In this document: piece after piece, positions 51,335 through 62,301 of the stretch | How positions within the stretch are numbered: the stretch's first letter is position 1 | Layout: every line of letters begins with the position of its first letter | NCBI RefSeq assembly: GCF_000165425.1 | Contig: NW_001799333.1 | Location: 62,001 to 126,000, forward strand | Length of the DNA: 64,000 nucleotides | Direction of reading: 5' to 3' | Origin: Paramecium tetraurelia | Taxonomy: Eukaryota > Ciliophora > Oligohymenophorea > Peniculida > Parameciidae | The notes under the pieces: model-generated | The model's database searches: none | What the model saw: the letters and a program-made list of their open reading frames with translations, nothing else | What the model was told of the DNA's origin: nothing | Translations under genes and position numbers: made by a program

Positions 51335-51488
51335 ATTTTTTTATATATATTTTTATCTATCAACCAAAATTGCCATGAGTCTCTATCAGTTCAATCCCTT
51401 TTATTGTTATTTTATTGGATATCTACAAACTTCCCACCAATTTTTGATAATCATTCTAAAAAACATTTTTCAACAGTAGAATTCCTAT

Positions 51489-52060
51489 TCAAATCAAACA
51501 CCATGTATTACCATCACTTTTCATCATCTCCAATACTCTTGTATATGATTGTTCCTCTGTCGTGGCCATTATCTTAAATAATCTAAACAAATTTAAATTC
51601 ATTACTATCCATCTATCATAATCTTTATTTTGTAAACTAAACCATCCTACTCTATAATGCTCTAATATAATTCTTAAGTTTTCTTACTTGGCAAATACTA
51701 TACACTATTATTAAATACTTACAGAGGAATTTGCTCTTTGCTTAGATAATGATTTTGGTTACAACTTCTACATCTTGTAATACGATGTTTGCTAATTGAT
51801 TCTAGTGAATAGCTTTTAGTTTTCATCCATTATCTTCTATTGAAAATCCTTTCTGGTTTTATAATTTAATGTTGTTTTAGTTGGAGTTGTTGAACTGTTT
51901 CTCTGTTTCGTTGTAATGCCAAGTATTTTTTGAAAAAGTAATTGGTTCTCTCTCTCTATTTGTCTGGCCTTCTCCTCTTGAATGTAACACTGACGGGCTG
52001 TCCTCGACTAGGTTACGATATACCTCTTTATTTGGATTACGGAATCGGATTTGGAAACAT
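51489..52060 (-). CDS. CFAP97 (Hemingway)-like ciliary protein
   Basis: A 165-residue protein with introns of 26 nt (just after the start, near 51998-52023), 25 nt (near 51700) and 23 nt (near 51580); the total closes the frame exactly. The core has two copies of the CFAP97/KIAA1430 signature: EEKARQIERENQLLFQKI and KDFQQKIMDENQKLFTRI, each a basic helix followed by E/D-N-x-x-L(L/F)-x-x-I. Members are linked to cilium and sperm axoneme formation. The C-terminus (VYKIKIMIDGQLFKIM) is strand-like. A competing frame over the 3' part is open but was rejected because only this splicing closes the frame. Confidence 0.7.
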
Positions 52061-52071
52061 TAATTTATTAA
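52061..52071. promoter_or_regulatory. 11-bp divergent promoter gap
   Basis: Only 11 bp separate the start codons of the divergent CFAP97-like and epsin genes, so promoter elements must overlap the coding or leader sequences. Confidence 0.5.
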
Positions 52072-54044
52072 ATGAATCTACAAGCTATAAAGGAAGCTGC
52101 TCTCTAATTGTATTTATTTTAAATTAAAACAATAGAAAAGATAAACTTACAAAACCACCATTAACTGATATCTTAATAGAAGCTACCTCAAATGAAAATT
52201 GGAACACACCCACTAAATTATTATAAGAGATTTCAGAAGCATCATTTATATTGTATGAGACAAACAATTAAATATAGCACATAATGTGATACTATCATGA
52301 AATTTATATGGAAGCGACTTGATTCGGACAATCGGGAATGGAGAAGAATTTTGAAAGTATGCCTTACTTTACTATTAGACACTCAATCTAATTGAGTATT
52401 TGACTAAGAATGGAGCACCCCGTTGTGTTGGAGAATTCAGAGATTCTATATTTAAAATAAGAAGTTTTTCGGATTTCATTTTAATTGATTAGGGTTCTGA
52501 CAAAGGACTTGCAAGTAGATTTGAATCAATATAAATAGTTCGTGATAAGAGTAAGTAACTTGTTGATTTACTCTGCGACGAGAAGTAAATTGAAGAGGAA
52601 CGAGAGAATGCAAAAAGGATTCGTGAGCGTTTGGCAGGCAATATTCTTAATTAAATTTTAGCTGCAGGAGGAATTGGAGCCATAGGCAGTAATACAAATT
52701 ATTAAGGTTATGGAAAAGATACCTACAAGAACGACTCATATAAAGGATATGGGAATGAATCTTATAAAAATGAAGCCACTCGAAATAATACCAATGAATA
52801 AAATACTACTACTACTACTAAATCTGATTAATAAACATATTGTAAATCATATATCAATAAAATTTAGAATCAAAGTATGGAATCTGGGATAATAGTGGTC
52901 TTGAGAAATATAAGAAAGCAGAAACTAAAAATAACAATAACAATAATAATAGTAATAACAATAACAATAATGATGCTATTTAATGGGATGTACCTAAACC
53001 TGAAGTAATTTAACCTACATTCAAAGAAACTATTTAAAAATTAGCCAAGCAAAATGAAAAATGGGATGTTCCAGCCTCAAGGCCTACATAATAATAACCA
53101 TAATAAGTTTAATAGGCAAAACCATAAAATACTTAACCATAACAACAATAAACTTAGAAGTAAAATGTAATTGATATTTTTGATTTCGAACCTTAATAAA
53201 ACTAGTATCCATAAGTTCAACAGATCTAACCACTTTAACCTCCTCCATCTTAAAAGTAGAATAATAATGATTGGGGGTCCTTTGATAATGTAAAACCCTA
53301 AACCTCTACACAATAATAAACATAATAATAAGTTATTTTACCTTTAGATGCATTTAATTAATAAGCTTAATAATAATAGATATAATAATAATAGATATAA
53401 CAATAATAATAATAGTAGTAATAATAATAATAATAGATATAGTTATAACAATAATAATAGATATTATAATAATAATAAATGTAAAGATAATAAAATAATT
53501 TCTTTGGATAAGATCTTTAACAAAATTAGTAATAATAACTACAATAACTATATTAATAATAATAATTTTCATAACCACAATAATATTATCAATAATAACA
53601 TCAAAATTAATAATCAAATTTGAATCTTTATTAATAAAATTATCAATAACCTTTATAAGTAAACTATAATTAATAACAATATAATTCTATGAATCATCAA
53701 TAGTAGTAGTAGTTTTAAGTTAATTAATAATAGTCTAACTATAATTAGTAAAATGTGTAATAAACAAAGTAGGATGATTTAGTGTTTGGCGATTTTATTT
53801 CAGCCTAATAATAAAAATAACCAACCAATAATTAAACAGACCTTCTGGGGATGTTGGATTTGAAAAAAGAAAAAGAAGAACTAGAGAGCAAGAAATAGAT
53901 TCCATTAGGAAATCAATAAATTTAGCAGAATTAAATCTACCCTGACATCGATAACTTTGCATATAACTATCAAAAAAAATAGTAAACATTTAGCAATTGT
54001 AATTTATTTGTGCTATTCTAGATTAATATCCATAAGGAAGATGA
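52072..54044 (+). CDS. Epsin-like ENTH-domain endocytic adaptor
   Basis: A 608-residue protein; six introns of 22-26 nt close the frame exactly. Residues 1-150 form an ENTH domain (ILIEATSNENWNTPTKLLQE, REWRRILKTLNLIEYLTKNG, IRDKSKQLVDLLCDEKQIEE, ERENAKRIRERLAG), which binds phosphoinositides at the plasma membrane. The long tail is Gln/Asn-rich and carries repeated short endocytic motifs: DIFDFEP, DWGSFDNV, DDLVFGDF and DLLGMLD, of the DxF and clathrin/AP2-binding kind. Near 53.35-53.7 kb the tail is nearly pure TAA/AAT repeat, read as polyGln/Asn. The end is NYQYPQGR after a 23-nt intron. It probably recruits clathrin adaptors for membrane retrieval, relevant after trichocyst exocytosis. 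Standard-code ORFs on both strands in the repeat are shadows. Confidence 0.88.
53360..53640 (+). repeat. AAT/TAA trinucleotide-rich tract in epsin tail
   Basis: Imperfect TAA, TAG, AAT and CAA triplets dominate about 280 bp. The tract stays in one frame and encodes Gln/Asn-rich sequence in the ciliate code; it is likely length-variable between alleles or strains. Confidence 0.8.
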
Positions 54045-54207
54045 AATTATGAATAATAATTACATTATATTAATTATGAATGATTTTTCGATGAAATTTT
54101 GAAAAAATTTGATTTCAAATTGTATTTAAATACAAAATGAAGAATTAATATTATGTGAGAGACACATGATGTTATTTCATCTGGATAATGATTAAATTAA
54201 TTAAGAA

Positions 54208-54815
54208 TCAATCTTCCCTGACAGCCATAAGCAATTCGATTCCATCTTCCTTATAGATTGGAGCAATGGCGGCATAAAGTGGAACTTCTTTAAGCTCATT
54301 GCATTCGAAGGCAATTCCCTGATTCTCTCCATTTATTGAAAAAGATAACTAGCCCTTTTAAAATTGAATTAATTTGTTTGTACATCAATCATATTAAGCA
54401 TAACACCGATAATGTCTCCTTTCTTGTATTATTTGCCATATTTATTGCCAGTGGAATTAGAATTGTGTCTCAGTTCACCATTATAGATTGCCCATCCTTC
54501 TTCGTTATCACTGAAAGCTTGCTTAGGTGGAGCATTGAGTTTACATCTTAGAACAGCCCATTCTTGGTGCATACGCCAATCTTAATTAAACTGCCCTTCA
54601 AGATTTTAATCTCATAGTAATATTTATAACCTGGAGTGAATTCCTTAAAGTAGCAATCTTCATACCTAATCACCAATGGCACTTTTAAATCCAGATCCAT
54701 CAGTAGCTATCACTTATAATTGGTCCTGGCACAATTTCAATTTAGTACTAGTTCGTTTAGGGTCCCAAGAAAAAAGAGCTTGCTTAGCTGAAATTCTTAC
54801 GTAGAAGGTACCCAT
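54208..54815 (-). CDS. SPRY-domain protein
   Basis: A protein of about 184 residues consisting almost entirely of one SPRY domain: TPGYKYYYEIKILKGSLIKI, GVCTKNGLFQD, then QAFSDNEEGWAIYNGELRHN, YKKGDIIGVMLNMIDGQL, SFSINGENQGIAFE and VPLYAAIAPIYKEDGIELL. Such domains bind short peptides. Introns of 23 nt (near 54560) and 29 nt (near 54370) are needed. The joint near 54658-54671 (GATTAGGTATGAAG) needs one base fewer to keep the frame between AIGDQ and YEDCYFKEF. Start taken as the ATG at 54815 that opens the frame TFYVRISAKQALFSWDPKR. Confidence 0.8.
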
Positions 54816-54852
54816 CTGGGTATTCCATTTTTATATATTTTTATTTAATTTA

Positions 54853-55550
54853 ATGTAAAAGCCATACATCGTGGTAGTCGGTGTCTCACTCTTTTTTATC
54901 ACTCTGTTCCTCATCAATGCAATCCATCAATATGATGAAATACCACAATAAACCCAAGAAGTCTAATACATAAAAGCCACAGATTTGCTAGCTGTTTAAG
55001 TTCCTTTGCCTTGGGAAATCAAATAGCCTGATGAAGAGCACTTAAAAATACTGGATCAAAATGAAACTGATATCATAGAAGGTTACTTTTAAACAAAAAA
55101 TCTAATTAGAAAAGAAATTCACCAATGGAATTACCAGGGAAGAATTAGGTCGCGCCGGATGGACTCTTTTGCACATGATCTCAGCCACTCTTCCAGTTGA
55201 TTTTGATGAGGAATTCACATTCAAAATCAATGTCTTTTTGAATCTATTGTAAGACAAAAATGCTATTTTTCCACGTTAGTGGACAGTTCTTCCCTTGTAA
55301 GGAGTGTGCAGGACATTTTCTGAATATGACCACCAATTTGCCATACGAAGGAACTACTAGAGTCGATTTCATGTAATATCTATGCATGTTGCATAACGAA
55401 GTTAATGAAAGATTGCATAAAGTAAATTTAAAATTATATCATAAGCCAAGTTTTAATTGCAGTGATATACATTAAAGATGGGGAGGAGATTGTGGTTGCA
55501 AGAGTGCCTTGGAAGAGAGCATTAAAAAATATAGTAAAGGGTAAAATTGA
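54853..55550 (+). CDS. Erv1/ALR-family FAD sulfhydryl oxidase
   Basis: A 204-residue thiol oxidase with an N-terminal hydrophobic anchor (VVVGVSLFFITLFLINAI), then a linker and the Erv/ALR fold: ELGRAGWTLLHMISATLP (FAD-binding helix), FFPCKECAGHF (redox CxxC), FMQYLCMLHNEVNERLHKPS (conserved HNxVN), and FNCSDIHQRWGGDCGCKSAL. Introns of 28 nt (begins GTTAC), 31 nt and 24 nt close the frame exactly. Such enzymes pass electrons from substrate thiols through CxxC to FAD and oxygen. The membrane anchor suggests either an ER/secretory (Erv2-like) or mitochondrial intermembrane-space (Erv1-like) site; the former would fit the need to fold disulfide proteins for export. Confidence 0.9.
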
Positions 55551-56040
55551 TCATATAGATATATAATTCAATATTCTTAAGTCAAATCAATTAAATATTA
55601 TATTTTAATGATTAGAACAAAAATCGACTACTATATTTGGATTTCCACTTAAATAAAACATCTTCTAATTGATCTTGATATTAGATTCCCTTCATTATTG
55701 TTTAAATAGTCAATGGTCTATAATCAAATATAAAATATGTTTATGGAGTTAATCTCTACTTATATTTTATACTTTATAACACTAATATGTCTGATTAGGG
55801 TTTTGTGTTGAATTAAGTTAGCCTTCTCCCATAAACTAATTTTTAATGCAATGATCAATTTTGTTATTAATTACATAAGTTTTATTTTTATAATATTATT
55901 ATTTATATTAGCTTTAACAATCTATATGTTTTAACTACATATTATTAAAGGTATAAAAAGTAATCAAAAAGAATAATTATAACCTCATATTAATCCTAAT
56001 TTTCCATCAATAAATATTTATATATTATTAACCTTTAAAA
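55551..56040. other. Intergenic region, AT-rich
   Basis: 490 bp with TGA in every frame and long A/T runs. No gene or RNA is supported. Confidence 0.5.
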
Positions 56041-56366
56041 TATGAATTAAGCAATTAAGATAGCTCAATTACATAATTATTTTCAATTATCTGCTGTTGA
56101 TATTTTAAATACATCAAAATTTTTAGGGATTCTATTATTTTTAGATGTCAAAAAGTCGAAATTTTAAGAATTGCTTTGTAAACAATATTCTTAAATTTCC
56201 AATCGTAAGGATAAGGATTTTATCAATAAATGCTCTATTTAATGTATTATATTTTAGCAAAGATTTTATTCAAAATAAAATAGGATTTAGATCACTTAGA
56301 CTATGATGGAAATATTCCAATTGTAGATAACAATTTCATTTATGGTCTGAGTATGTAACATTCTTG
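56041..56366 (+). pseudogene. Small gene remnant or frame-broken ORF
   Basis: From ATG 56041 a ciliate-code frame reads MNQAIKIAQLHNYFQLSAVD and stays open to TGA near 56347. An overlapping frame holds a more protein-like end (QDLDHLDYDGNIPIVDNNF, which resembles a calcium-loop-type sequence). No intron joins the two without meeting TGA. This may be a decaying small gene or one carrying a sequence error. Confidence 0.35.
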
Positions 56367-56616
56367 ATTTAAACCTTTAAGATTCTAATATTAAGTGTTA
56401 CAGTATAATTTTATAAAGAAATTGTTTAATTTTGAATTTAGTTGATTCAAATAAATGTTTAAGTATGGATTTTGAAGATGTGGAGAAAGACAATGATATA
56501 ATAAGGATTTATGTTATGAAACCTTTGGCATAGTCTAGATTTATAAAAATAATTATATATATACCAACATTAAAACGAAGAAATTTTATTCCGTTTTTGG
56601 TATTAATAAAATAAAT

Positions 56617-57748
56617 ATGAAAACATTTGTTGTAATTTGCCTCGTAGCAGCTGTGTTTGCACTTGACACAAACAAATTCGCCGTGCTTCTCCAAACAGGC
56701 ACAAGAGGAAATGATGCCGTTGAATCCGTTTACAATCTCTTAAGAGATTTGAAAACAGAAAATGTGAATGTGTAAGCTGCTGCTGACAAAAAGAACAATA
56801 CAGACGAAGGTAAATTGTATTTTAATGTGTAGAAATCTTTTCCCAAGTCATAGGTGATTTGACTAACGTTGCCTCACTCAACAAACAATAATGGGAAAGA
56901 CTTGGTGCTGTCAGAACAGATGTTGAAGATTAAGTCAGAGTAAGCAAAACAATTAATTCATTAAGGATGGATATTAATGGTTGGCCTGGGCTGAAGCCAG
57001 ACTTGCTGAAATCGTTAGAAGAAACAATTAACTCCAAGACTAAAGATGTTGGGCCAATGGACTTTTTGTTAAATCCCTCGCTGATCACGCCGATGCCATC
57101 GGAGTCGTCACACTCTTGACACAAGATGTTGCTGGTTTCCTCACAAACAATGCTGGAGTCGAACTCGTTGAAAAGGCTTAAACAATCGCCGATAAATTAT
57201 CAGCATACAGCCATCTTTTCTAATAAGATGCCATCGAAAAATTCCAATCACTTGCTGAAGTCAAGAGAGACGGCACAACCGGAGAATAAGTCCTCTAAAT
57301 CTTATAAGATTTATAAGTTGAATTAGAATCAACTCTTGCTACCTTATAAGAATAAGAAATCCATGCTGCATTCGCTCTTGCCAAATACGTTTCAGATACT
57401 AATGCCGAAGTTGCCTGGTTGACTTCAGAATAAGAAAGAAGAACCGGTCTTGTTGAGAAATTAGAAACTGTACAATAATGTGTTATAATTTGTATAGCAA
57501 CTCCCAGCCGTTCTTGCCTAATAAGCCAAAGCACTTAAACTCTGGAAGGATTCCTTGAACGCAGTTGCCGGAGCCACCGCCGATTTGGAAGAGAAAAGAG
57601 AATTCTATGCCTCCGAAACTGTCAGAAGAGCCGGTACCAATTATCACAATAATCTATAGAGGAAAATGCTATCATCGATGTTGTCATCTAATTGTTCAAA
57701 GACTAAGTCAGATCCTTAGCCTCATAAACCAGCCTTGGAAGAAAATGA
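56617..57748 (+). CDS. Trichocyst matrix protein
   Basis: A 342-residue matrix protein. It has a signal peptide (MKTFVVICLVAAVFALDT), helices of the family (GYQWLAWAEARLAEIVRRNN, VELVEKAQTIADKLSAYSHL, AEVAWLTSEQERRTGLVEKL) and a short end QVRSLASQTSLGRK. Introns 56810-56832, 56940-56965, 57470-57497 and 57634-57659 close the frame exactly, with no frame breaks, unlike the 48-kb copy. The spacing of Trp and Cys residues differs from the other copies, so it belongs to a separate subfamily. Confidence 0.92.
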
Positions 57749-58045
57749 TTTCCATAATACAAATATATTCAATTTAAAAAATGATCAATTAGAGTTAATT
57801 GCTTTTCTTCATTCATCTCTTTTAGAATTAATTTTAAACATCTCAAAATTTTAGCTATTGATAAACATCTTTCCCTTCATTGAAATTTAAATCAAATACC
57901 TGAGAATCTAAATTTAGTGTTGTAATATTTCTATCAAAACTTGAAACTAAGAGACCATCTTTTATTTAAACAATATAACAATATACATATTACATGTTTC
58001 TTTAATCCTTCTAAAATAAGAGTACAAACTAACAAATTTGATATT
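57749..58045. other. Intergenic region
   Basis: About 300 bp with no supported gene. Confidence 0.4.
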
Positions 58046-58672
58046 ATGTTTGGTCTCCCTAAAAATTAGATAAAAGTTTTAGAATTTGATGATACTTCTA
58101 ATTAGGTAGAACCTATAAGAACAAATGCAAATTTTGGATTTAATTCATTTGAACCAAATAAAAATTAAACTATTTTTGTAGACAAAATAAATTTTTATCA
58201 AATTTTAACAATAGTTTATAATTTTCTGAGTGGAGAAAACATAGAATTATTTTAGTTACTAAAAATTACAAACTTTAACTGAAATTTAATCATAATCAAG
58301 CTTGATAACCTGTATTCTAATTTTAGAATAGATTACTAAAAATTAAATTACAATTATGTTACATAGAAGGAAATGCTAATATCTCAAAAGAATAAGATTA
58401 TTAATTAAACCAATCAATTCGAAATACTTTCCAATTATTAAAAAGAATTTATTAGAATAAAGTTCTTTTTATTACTCTCTCCTTTAATGGAAAATTTGGA
58501 ATTCATAGTGATTTAAAAATAGATTTGTCATGATATCTATAGATAAGTCATCTATTTGATTGATTTTTCTACAAAATAATTTTTTATAAAATTTGACCCA
58601 TTTAAAGGGGGAAATATAAATTTTATTACACATAAATAAAATTATGTTAACTTAATCTATCTTGAGCGTTGA
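58046..58672 (+). pseudogene. ORF interrupted by one in-frame TGA
   Basis: A 208-codon frame starts MFGLPKNQIKVLEFDDTSNQ and runs to TGA 58670-58672, broken only by TGA at 58280-58282 (after ITNFN). Both halves have ordinary protein composition (SGENIELFQLLKIT; KEFIRIKFFLLLSPLMENLE). No 19-33-nt intron removes the TGA. Its end overlaps the start of the next gene by 29 bp in another frame. I read it as a recently disabled gene; the family is not recognised. Confidence 0.5.
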
Positions 58673-59342
58673 ATCCAGCAAGGTTTATAAACCGAAAACT
58701 AGTCAAATTGGGTTGTTATCAACCGCAATTAGCAAACTAGGTGACTCTAACTATACTACAAAAACCAGAGAGTCAACTAATATGTCTCCTGTCAGAATGA
58801 GATTATTCAGAGACTCCTCACCTAAGTAAAGCAAAGGCTTGTAGGGAGTAGTAGTTGGGGAATACCAGTATTAATCATAATTAATTTAGTGCTTTGACCC
58901 CTGCTCATGTTGTATTTAGTAGCATTCATAAAAGCACGTCTCCTATCAGATCAAATAGGAATTACAATGAATCTCCTTAAAGAGCCAAAGTTAGATTGGA
59001 TAGATTCAAGAATTGGGACTCAAAGTTAGGACTTGAGCTCCAAATCCAAAACACCAAATTCACTAGACTTAATAATGAATTATCATTTTCAAGTTACTAG
59101 CCTCATCATTTAGCCTCTAAATCATCTGTTTTCTTGGGTAACAATCAGAGTAGATTGGGTTTTGGAGGACACCAAAGTGATATTAGATTATTGAGTGCAA
59201 AATTGAATGCCATCCCACCTACTCAAATTGGAGCATTTACTGTCGGGTAAGAATTGAAGTATATATTTATAGACACAACCATGAATTGGCTGATTTACAA
59301 CAGTCCCTCACTAGAATCTTAAAATAAAGCCGATAGTATTGA
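58644..59342 (+). CDS. Ser/Asn-rich protein, unknown
   Basis: A 216-residue protein with a 22-nt intron (58871-58892) and a 26-nt intron (59249-59274); the frame closes exactly. It is Ser-, Thr- and Asn-rich and basic (SPVRMRLFRDSSPKQSKGLQ), has a charged middle (AKVRLDRFKNWDSKLGLELQ) and ends in a helix (HELADLQQSLTRILKQSRQY). Predicted largely disordered. No family recognised. Confidence 0.65.
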
Positions 59343-59380
59343 AATAAATTGAAAATTATATTATCTTAAAAGAATTTAAT

Positions 59381-59856
59381 ATGGATATAAAAATATAAAC
59401 TTAAAGCTAAACATTCTTGATTTATATTGAAAATTTAACTATTCGAGATCTTAAATGGAAACTAAAAAGACTAGGAATAGAATTGAACGACATAATGATA
59501 TAGTAAGACTTTGAAAGCATAAGTTTAGTTTTTATGATAACGATGGTGACAAAATTGTGATTATCGATGACAAAGATGTTGAGTATGCCTGTCAATAAGG
59601 AAACCGAAAATTTAGAAATAGAATTAAATTTTATATTTACTATAAGCTAAAGCAACCGAGAATAAACAATATGTAGAATCAAATTTGGGATCACAAAGAA
59701 TTAACCATATCGGATGGAAGTGAATAGATTCAAAAATCGAATAACTCGATAATCAATATACCTTCTTTTCCTTTAGTTGACAGTCGAGAAGACAAATTAA
59801 AGCAAATGATAGAAAATTACATTGATACTCTTTTGCTTGAATAGTATGAAATTTGA
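59381..59856 (+). CDS. Small PB1-domain protein
   Basis: A 149-residue protein with one 26-nt intron (near 59508-59533). Residues 1-80 look like a PB1 domain: FLIYIENLTIRDLKWKLKR for the first strands, then the acidic OPCA-type loop FYDNDGDKIVIIDDKDVEYA. The rest is basic and Ser/Asn-rich, ending EDKLKQMIENYIDTLLLEQY. PB1 domains pair with other PB1 domains in scaffolding; the partner is unknown. Confidence 0.7.
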
Positions 59857-59929
59857 TTTTATATATAAATATATATTTATGACTGTAATCCTGTATATTT
59901 ATTAATGTACTTCTGTGATGTATAATAAA

Positions 59930-60424
59930 TCATTTTCTGGCAGCTAAGGCAACTTGAGTTGCAATTCTATTTAGATCTTATTATCCTTCTTTGGTAACAA
60001 TTCTTGATCCTTTCTTTAAAAGGGATTTGTTATCTCTCTTCAAAACCTTAATTGTTTCCAATTATTAGAGTAAATATCTAATGACCTTTCCAGATCCAGA
60101 TTCGTGCTTTCCATTATCATTAACTGAGCCAAACATGTGAGTGAGATTTCCAACACCCTAAAGTCATTAATTGATTATTAATACCCAATGGCCTCTAACG
60201 TAAATTTTACGAGCAAGTGCTGCAGCTCTAACATACATCCAATCTTAATCAATTGGTGAGATCTCTTTTCCAAGTCCTGTCTTAACAATTGAAGCCCATT
60301 CTGGAATCTTGATCTTGTTATTTTTTTTCAAGTATTCTGCATAACCACGAATGAAATCTTAAGCTGGTACATCCTTTAATTAATGTCATGAGTTTACTTT
60401 GACGGTATAAAAAGGTGCTGACAT
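59930..60424 (-). CDS. RPS19: 40S ribosomal protein eS19
   Basis: A 147-residue ribosomal protein: FYTVKDVPAQDFIRGYAEYL, KIPEWASIVKTGLGKEISPI, WMYVRAAALARKIYVRGHWG, GVGNLTHMFGS, VIRYLLQQLETIKVLKRDN and the end QQDLNRIATQVALAARK match eS19 throughout. Introns of 24 nt (60373-60396) and 27 nt (60164-60190) close the frame exactly. It is a small-subunit protein needed for 18S rRNA maturation. Confidence 0.96.
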
Positions 60425-60696
60425 TAGAAAAATTAAATTATTTTTTGAATATTTGCAAGATTTTAATTAATAATTAAACAACTTTATAAATACTAACAAT
60501 CCCAACTCTTGTCTTTCACACTCTAACATTAAATATTTATCATAAGCATTGCAGAATATATGAATTAACTAAAATTTTACAAATAATATCATTACTTATT
60601 TAATGGTTATATTAATTTTTGATTAATTTATTATATTAAATTTTCTAAGATTTTATAGAGGTTTTACAAAACAAATAATGAAAATATCCTTAAATA
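60425..60696. other. Divergent spacer
   Basis: About 270 bp of AT-rich sequence; no element recognised. Confidence 0.4.
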
Positions 60697-60913
60697 ATGA
60701 CAAATCAATTCAAATTAATCGATAGTACGCTTTACAAAGAATAGTAATTTGAAATATTAAATAATAAAGAGTAAGTTTAAGTTAGATGAAAATGTTAGGG
60801 TAAGAATTGTGAAATATTCAAATAAATTATCAACCTAAGGTAGGGATGAGAGAAATAGAAAATTCTAGTTTTTGTTCATTTATACAGAAATTGCTGAAAT
60901 GGAGGATTTATGA
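60697..60913 (+). CDS. Very small ORF, uncertain
   Basis: With a 28-nt intron (GTAAGT...TGTTAG) this reads 62 residues: MTNQFKLIDSTLYKEQQFEI, then VRIVKYSNKLSTQGRDERNR, then KFQFLFIYTEIAEMEDL. The composition is protein-like and the intron has good ends. Reading past the TGA, the same frame holds more coding-like sequence to about 61000 (KQHAINNGISVGKKTQMYKN), so it may be the intact start of a broken gene. Confidence 0.35.
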
Positions 60914-61113
60914 TAGTTAAAATAACATGCAATTAATAATGGAATTAGTGTAGGGAAGAAGACACAAATGTACAAAAATTGGATTGATTGGATGCTATGA
61001 ATAGTTGATTATATGATTTTAGTAATATTATATGAAAATGGGGATAAATATTTATAAAATAATTACATACATAAGCATTTTTCGATCCGTTTTTAAAACA
61101 TTAAATTAAATAT

Positions 61114-62301
61114 ATGCAAAAACTAGCCATCTTGACATTGGTTCTTGCTCTTGCAGCTTCCAAGTTTGTAGATACACATGCAAGCTTGGCTTAGATTGAT
61201 TCTAATCCATTTGGAAATGTTGTGTTGTCAGCAATCAAGGCACACTTATAAGCTTAAACACCAGCCAATGAAGTCAATATGTTATTGAATGGTGTTGCTG
61301 CTGGATTATAATAAGATTAAAATGACCATGATCACGCTTTTGAAGTTGATACAACCACAAACAATAGAGTAAGAATATTTAACAATGTAATAGGTCGTTG
61401 AGGATTTGGAAAAGGAAATCTTGTATCACTAAAATCAAATCTCATCCAACACTTAATTGAGAGATGACACAATCGAAGCTTTGGCTGTTTCTGAAGAAGA
61501 CATCAGAGTTACAATTTCAGACATTGCAACAAATGAATAAACTTATGCTAGAGAAGAAGCCACAAGAAACTAATAACACGAAACCTTCGTTGCCAAAGTT
61601 GCTGCCATCGATGATGTTATTGAAGCTATTGATGATGCTGCCAAACTCATCCAACATTTGAGCTTAGGTGCTTCATTTGTCTAAGTTAAATCAAAGTATG
61701 AAACAGTTCACAAGAGACTCACCGACAACACATCACACAGCCAACTCTTACAAGTAAGTTCTTTCTTTCTATTATCCACTTTAGCCAGTCGTTGTTGCTC
61801 TTACAGAATTAGCCACTCACGGAGTCAACCAAAAGGCTTTGACCAAGATTGCTTAATTATTGAGCGAAATCAGATAATAATTAGTCTCAGAAAAGGCTAC
61901 CAAGACTGTATTTAATTAATCTAATTATTAAGGACGTTGAAGACAGATAAGCTGCACACTGGGCTGAATTCAGCGTTCATTTGAGCAATGAACACACAAG
62001 ATTGGTTGAAAGAAAAGCTTAATTGGAAGTCTAAATCTAAGAATAAAAGGATACCATTGAAGATGCTTAATCATGGATCGAATTCCACACCTTGGAATTA
62101 GAAAACAGTGAAGAGAGACTTGCTGGATAATAAGCATGGTATGCAGTCTAATCAGAAATCTATGAAACCTAAACTGCTGAAAGGTAATATTTCATAATAT
62201 CCTATTTTAGAGCTGCTTAAAATGAAATCGTTGATAGACTTTAAGAACACATTAGTGAGAAATTATCAACCACCGCTCAATTCATCAGCAAAAGAAATTG
62301 A
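61114..62301 (+). CDS. Trichocyst matrix protein
   Basis: A 359-residue matrix protein with a signal peptide (MQKLAILTLVLALAASKFVD) followed by family helices (AIKAHLQAQTPANEVNMLLN, AAIDDVIEAIDDAAKLIQHL, DAQSWIEFHTLELENSEERL) and the end EHISEKLSTTAQFISKRN. Introns 61369-61393, 61754-61784, 61908-61932 and 62184-62210 close the frame exactly. No frame breaks. It is the fifth matrix protein gene in the window and the closest in length to the first. Confidence 0.92.

Noticed and set aside
51489-51700. Competing frame EHYRVGWFSLQNKDYDRWIV over the CFAP97-like gene
   Set aside because: It is open and plausible locally but cannot be joined to the conserved upstream blocks with frame closure, while the chosen splicing closes exactly.
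53354-53623. ORFs of 87-91 residues on both strands rich in Asn or Ile
   Set aside because: They are other-frame readings of the AAT/TAA repeat in the epsin tail.
57634-57659. Possible frame break near the end of the 56.6-kb matrix gene
   Set aside because: A 26-nt GTACC...TATAG intron restores the frame and the family-typical end.
60697-60760. Resemblance of FKLIDSTLYKEQQF to the homocitrate synthase motif
   Set aside because: The similarity covers about 12 residues only, the catalytic residues are not present and the ORF is far too short.
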